NCBI RefSeq assembly: GCF_042242105.1
Contig: NC_092013.1
Span: 8,888,618-8,952,617 of the forward strand
Direction of reading: 5' to 3'
Source of the DNA: Pempheris klunzingeri
Lineage: Eukaryota; Chordata; Actinopteri; Acropomatiformes; Pempheridae
Length of the DNA: 64,000 nt
Shown: piece after piece, positions 60,291 to 64,000 of the stretch
Layout of the letters: every line of letters begins with the position of its first letter
How positions within the stretch are numbered: the first letter of the stretch is position 1
Notes under the pieces: model-generated
Database searches by the model: none
Seen by the model: only the letters and a program-made list of their open reading frames with translations
Told to the model about the DNA's origin: nothing
Program-made: the position numbers and the translations under genes

Positions 60291-62660
60291 ATGAGGCCGA
60301 CTTTAGTGTTTCTACAGACACAGTGTCTTCTGTGTGTGTTTGTTGGTCTGTGTGTGCCCGGCGTGGTGGGCTCACTCCCTCACACACTGCCATGGCACGT
60401 CTCCTGCCCAGTGAGGTGTGTGTGTCAGATCAAGCCATGGTTCTCCCCTGATTCTGTCTACCATGAAGCTCCCACAGTGGACTGCAACGACCTGCTGTTG
60501 ACCAAGCTCCCTTCACCGATACCCCTGAACGCACACACCCTGCGCCTGCAGAGTAACCTTCTGTCTGAGCTCGACACCGCAGTGCTGCACGGACTCCCCA
60601 ACCTCACCGACCTCGACCTTTCCCAGAATCGCTTCAGCCGTGTCAGGACAATAACTCAGAGCTCATCCCTGCCCTCTCTGCTGTCTCTACACCTGGAGGA
60701 AAACCATCTTAGTCACCTCCCCGAGGCCTCCTTCTCATCACTGCCAAAACTGCAGGAACTCTTTCTCAGCCACAACAACTTGCACTCAATAGCACCTGGA
60801 GCCTTCACAGGTCTGGACTCCCTGCTGCGACTGCATATCAACAACAACAGACTCACCACAGTTGACCCTCGGTGGTTCAGAGCTTTGCCTCACCTGGAAG
60901 TTCTCATGCTTGGTGGAAACCCCGTGGAGGCACTGCCTGAGCGGGGCTTCCTGGCCCTGAAATCCCTGCAGAGTCTTGTCCTTGGCGGTATGGGTCTGCG
61001 GGGCTTGGCTGAAAGAGCACTGGAAGGGTTGGAGGGTCTGGAGAGCCTCTCCTTCTATGATAACCTGCTGACAAAGGTCCCCACTCAGGCCCTGAAGAGA
61101 GTTCCAGGACTGAAGTTCCTCGACCTCAACAAGAACCGCATCAAACTGATTGAGACAGGAGACTTCCGAGACATGATCCACCTGAAGGAGCTCGGCCTGA
61201 ACAACATGGAGGAGCTGGTGTCCATTGAGAGAGCCGCCCTGGAGAACCTTCCAGAGCTCACCAAGCTTGAGATCACCAACAACCCGCGACTGTCCTACAT
61301 TCATCCACAGGCGTTCCTGCAGCTGAGCAGACTGGAGAGTCTAATGCTCAACTCCAACTCTCTGAGCGCTCTGCACCAGCACATCATGCTCTCCCTGCCG
61401 AGTCTTCAGGAGGTCAGCTTACACTCTAACCCACTGCGATGTGACTGTCTGTTTCACTGGGCCGCTGAGGAGGCCTCTCACCCTCGCATTGAGGACCTGC
61501 AAACAGACACTCAAACACATCGGATGGTGCGTTTCATCCAACCCCAGGCCACGCTGTGCTCCGAGCCCCCGGAGCTGAGAGCTCGCAAGGTGAGAGAGGT
61601 GTCCTCCAGGGAGATGTCAGCCTCATGCCTCCCCATGATCCCCACCAGCTCCCTCCCCTCCTATGTTGGGGTAAGAGAAGGAGGAAAACTGGTCTTGCAC
61701 TGCCGGGCTCTCGCAGATCCACAGCCTGAACTGTACTGGGTGACTCCCTCTGGGCTGAGAGTTGGACCTGCACCAAGCAATGAATCCAAAGGTTTACTAG
61801 CTCCCGCTCCCTGCCACAGCCTAAAAGCCTCTGAGCAATTCAACCACACATCCGCCTCCAGCACCTCTCCCCACCAGGCTCAAGATGATACTCCCTGTAA
61901 CCCCTCAAAACACTACCGGCTACTGCCAGAGGGAACTCTGGAGGTGAACAAGGTCACCTACAGCGAGGCAGGATTGTATACCTGTGTAGCTGAGAATGCA
62001 CTAGGAGCAGATACCCGCAGTGTTACCGTGGGTGTGCATGGCAGAGAAAAGAAAAGAAAGAAAGAGATGGCTGCTGATATGAAAGGATATCCATTATTCA
62101 TAGCAGACACCAGGTTGGAAGTGAGGGAGGTCGGAAAACATTACGCTATCCTGTCGTGGCAGAGCGGGCGCAACCTCCTTTCAACTCGTCTATCCTGGCA
62201 GGCCATATACTCAAACGCCCACACGCCCACTTACACCACACGCATCCTGGCTGGTACACAGAGCTTCAACCTGACCCACCTGCAGGCAGAGACATTTTAC
62301 AGAGTGTGCCTACATTTAGGGATCAGTGAGGGCGCCAAGCATGCCAGGAGGAGATCAAGAGAGAGCAGAAAGCCTCAATGTGTTTCATTCAGGACCAAGG
62401 ATGTCCCAGAGCCTCAGCCCAGCCTGCAGCTAAGCCCAGAGCTGACCTCCACAACGGTCACACTACTGCTCCTCGCATTCATTCTGCTCTTGCTGGCGGG
62501 CCAGGGCTGGGAGTCCGGCAAGGGGGCAGGAAAGCACCACAGTAACATCCTCCAGGAAATCAAAAGTCCAGAGGATCTGATCATCAAGCAAAAAACAAAA
62601 GGGAGCAACAAACATCAGCCAAAGAAGAGCGAGAAGCTACTATTACATCAGGACTGCTGA
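60291..62660 (+). CDS. lrrn2: Leucine-rich repeat neuronal protein 2
   Basis: One uninterrupted frame of 789 aa from the ATG at 60291; the frame also opens upstream at a GTG, which is not a likely start. Residues 1-28 are a signal peptide. An LRRNT cap follows ('CPVRCVCQIKPWF'), then about 12 leucine-rich repeats and an LRRCT cap ('NPLRCDCLFHW'). Next are an Ig domain ('LHCRALADPQPELYWVTP' to 'GLYTCVAENALGADT') and a fibronectin type III-like domain. A transmembrane helix lies near 715-736, with a basic cytoplasmic tail of about 53 residues. 'LKELGLNNMEELVSI' and 'PELTKLEITNNPRLSYIH' match LRRN2 better than LRRN1 or LRRN3. A single-exon coding region is normal for LRRN genes. The family acts in neuronal adhesion or signalling; the ligand of LRRN2 is not well established. 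The Ig domain and LRRCT carry insertions relative to the human protein as I recall it. Confidence 0.95.
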   Translation: MRPTLVFLQTQCLLCVFVGLCVPGVVGSLPHTLPWHVSCPVRCVCQIKPWFSPDSVYHEAPTVDCNDLLLTKLPSPIPLNAHTLRLQSNLLSELDTAVLHGLPNLTDLDLSQNRFSRVRTITQSSSLPSLLSLHLEENHLSHLPEASFSSLPKLQELFLSHNNLHSIAPGAFTGLDSLLRLHINNNRLTTVDPRWFRALPHLEVLMLGGNPVEALPERGFLALKSLQSLVLGGMGLRGLAERALEGLEGLESLSFYDNLLTKVPTQALKRVPGLKFLDLNKNRIKLIETGDFRDMIHLKELGLNNMEELVSIERAALENLPELTKLEITNNPRLSYIHPQAFLQLSRLESLMLNSNSLSALHQHIMLSLPSLQEVSLHSNPLRCDCLFHWAAEEASHPRIEDLQTDTQTHRMVRFIQPQATLCSEPPELRARKVREVSSREMSASCLPMIPTSSLPSYVGVREGGKLVLHCRALADPQPELYWVTPSGLRVGPAPSNESKGLLAPAPCHSLKASEQFNHTSASSTSPHQAQDDTPCNPSKHYRLLPEGTLEVNKVTYSEAGLYTCVAENALGADTRSVTVGVHGREKKRKKEMAADMKGYPLFIADTRLEVREVGKHYAILSWQSGRNLLSTRLSWQAIYSNAHTPTYTTRILAGTQSFNLTHLQAETFYRVCLHLGISEGAKHARRRSRESRKPQCVSFRTKDVPEPQPSLQLSPELTSTTVTLLLLAFILLLLAGQGWESGKGAGKHHSNILQEIKSPEDLIIKQKTKGSNKHQPKKSEKLLLHQDC

Positions 62661-63315
62661 GATAATTATGTTTGTACACATTCAAATCCAGACAGAAAAC
62701 ACACACACACGCATAAACAAAATATCAAATATACACTTTGTGAATCATAACTAGATGAGAGGAATCATAGATCAGAGCAGTGGTGTAGAGAGAGATTTGT
62801 ATTTATTTTATATACCATATAAAATATATATTGACATTGTTTCTGTGTTAAGATGTATTGTAAAGAATGCCTAAACCCTAACCAGGGAAATAAAACTGGA
62901 CAATCACGCTCCTGCAGCACACTGAGTGAACGCAGGAGAAAGAAATGAGCTGCCGATGAAAAACTGGACTAAAACTAAAGAAAACCTGATCCACTCCAGG
63001 GACAGGTATTTACAGAGGAGAGCGGCTCAGACCTCCAGGGTATTTGTCATGTTTTCTCTTCACACGTTCTACAGACTGAATCATACTTTTCTCTGAGCAG
63101 ACAAAACTCTGTCTTGAGACTGATACTGAATGAAACTCCTGCATTGATGTAAACAACCTTCTTGCTTAGCTTTCAGTACCTTGGACTGGGTTGTCCATCT
63201 TGCAGTACATATACAGTATACTCATCCAGATTCCCCGCCTAACGTCCCACATCCCCTTTCAGCATAAAAGTGATCTAAAAGTGATTGTGTTAAATTCTAT
63301 TTTGAGCTATTATAC
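62661..63315 (+). other. lrrn2: 3' UTR of lrrn2
   Basis: AT-rich sequence after the stop codon. It contains an internal AATAAA at 62889-62894 and a stronger candidate signal at 63316, so alternative 3' ends are possible. Confidence 0.55.
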
Positions 63316-63321
63316 AATAAA
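63316..63321 (+). terminator. lrrn2: Polyadenylation signal of lrrn2
   Basis: AATAAA about 655 bp after the stop codon, followed by a T-rich stretch. Confidence 0.6.
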
Positions 63322-64000
63322 AATCTTTTTAATTTACACAATTTTACTGTTTATCTTATTCTTTCTATAAAACGGAGTTTAGATTATATAGAAAATGTAA
63401 TAGTTCTGCAGCACATCACATTAATAGAGAGGCGTAAACACGGCATGACAGATTAGAGACCTTAAACCGCCCTCTCTACATTAAAGTCAGATATTAGGGA
63501 TTCATCTGCAGCAAATCCTTGCTGATCTGTATGCAGTTGCCGTCCTTGCGCAGTAAGAATAAGTATGATAATAGCTCAGGACATCTGACACCTACTCAGT
63601 AAACACAAGACACAGTGTGTCCCCTGCTGGATCAGACCTGGAACTAAGTAGAGGCCTTCAGCCACATTAACACAGAGGTTAACATTTACTCAGTCTGTTT
63701 AACACAATACTCTCATGCCCATTTTGTGCTTTGAGTTACTGGTCTCTGCAATCATTGCTCTTCTTTATACTGGATGTGAATCAAAACCTTCCTCGCAGGA
63801 CTCCAGTGAAAGAGATGGGGGACTAAATCCATTGTCCTCATTTTGTGAAGAAGTGGCCTCCAAAGATCAACCAAAGGTAACAGCAGCTGAGTTATCTTCA
63901 CAGAAAGTTTGGCCATGAAACACAATTACAGCAGCCAATAGCTCTCTCAGTGTACACATGGCATGTAGGTACTGTGTTAAGAAAGATACAGAAAAATGTG
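63322..64000. other. Intergenic DNA at the right edge
   Basis: No recognised exon or repeat. A 67-residue frame at 63715-63918 has a hydrophobic start but no family resemblance and no visible splice context; it is not called as a gene. Confidence 0.4.

Noticed and set aside
60786-61304. 172-residue minus-strand reading frame within lrrn2
   Set aside because: It is antisense to the leucine-rich repeats. It is a by-product of the repeat codon pattern, with no independent support.
63715-63918. 67-residue frame with hydrophobic start
   Set aside because: It could be a secreted-protein exon, but there is no homology, no promoter and no downstream exon within the window.
1-64000. CRISPR array, phage or bacterial operon
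   Set aside because: The split genes, vertebrate proteins and eukaryotic repeats rule this out; the regular repeats are microsatellites.

Overview
The window looks like nuclear DNA of a ray-finned (probably percomorph) fish. It has compact split genes with GT-AG introns, many (GT)n microsatellites, and dispersed repeats of the kind common in teleosts. The proteins are clear vertebrate families: two small leucine-rich proteoglycans, two SLC6 amino-acid transporters, a GH18 chitinase and LRRN2. No bacterial, phage or CRISPR content was seen.

Layout. (1) 2934-6088, minus: a lumican-like class II small leucine-rich proteoglycan (366 aa, 4 coding exons). (2) 17852-21078, plus: fibromodulin (fmod, 351 aa, 5 coding exons). 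The two are divergent across about 11.7 kb of repeat-rich DNA. (3) 25286-31684 and 35544-42461, plus: a tandem pair of SLC6A14-like transporters (635 and 620 aa, 15 exons each, identical exon phases). (4) 43144-45750, minus: an acidic-chitinase-type GH18 gene with a CBM14 chitin-binding tail (491 aa, 11 exons), tail-to-tail with the second transporter. (5) About 14.5 kb without a recognisable coding gene. (6) 60291-62660, plus: lrrn2, coding sequence in one exon (789 aa).

As I remember the human map, FMOD, PRELP, CHIT1/CHI3L1 and LRRN2 all lie on 1q32, so much of this block is an old vertebrate linkage group. SLC6A14 is X-linked in human, so its presence between fmod and the chitinase is a fish-side difference. 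The genes do not form a pathway. The two proteoglycans are extracellular-matrix collagen binders, the transporters are plasma-membrane Na+/Cl- amino-acid carriers, the chitinase is secreted, and lrrn2 is a membrane adhesion-type protein.

All exon boundaries were read by hand from splice sites, reading phase and family alignment from memory. In every gene the exon lengths sum to a whole number of codons. The most interesting points are: a gene-conversion tract of about 390 bp between the transporter copies; a Trp-to-Ala change in the predicted substrate pocket of copy 2; a (GT)n tract directly in front of a 3' splice site; three inferred GC-AG introns in three genes; and a lumican-like gene in the place where PRELP would be expected.
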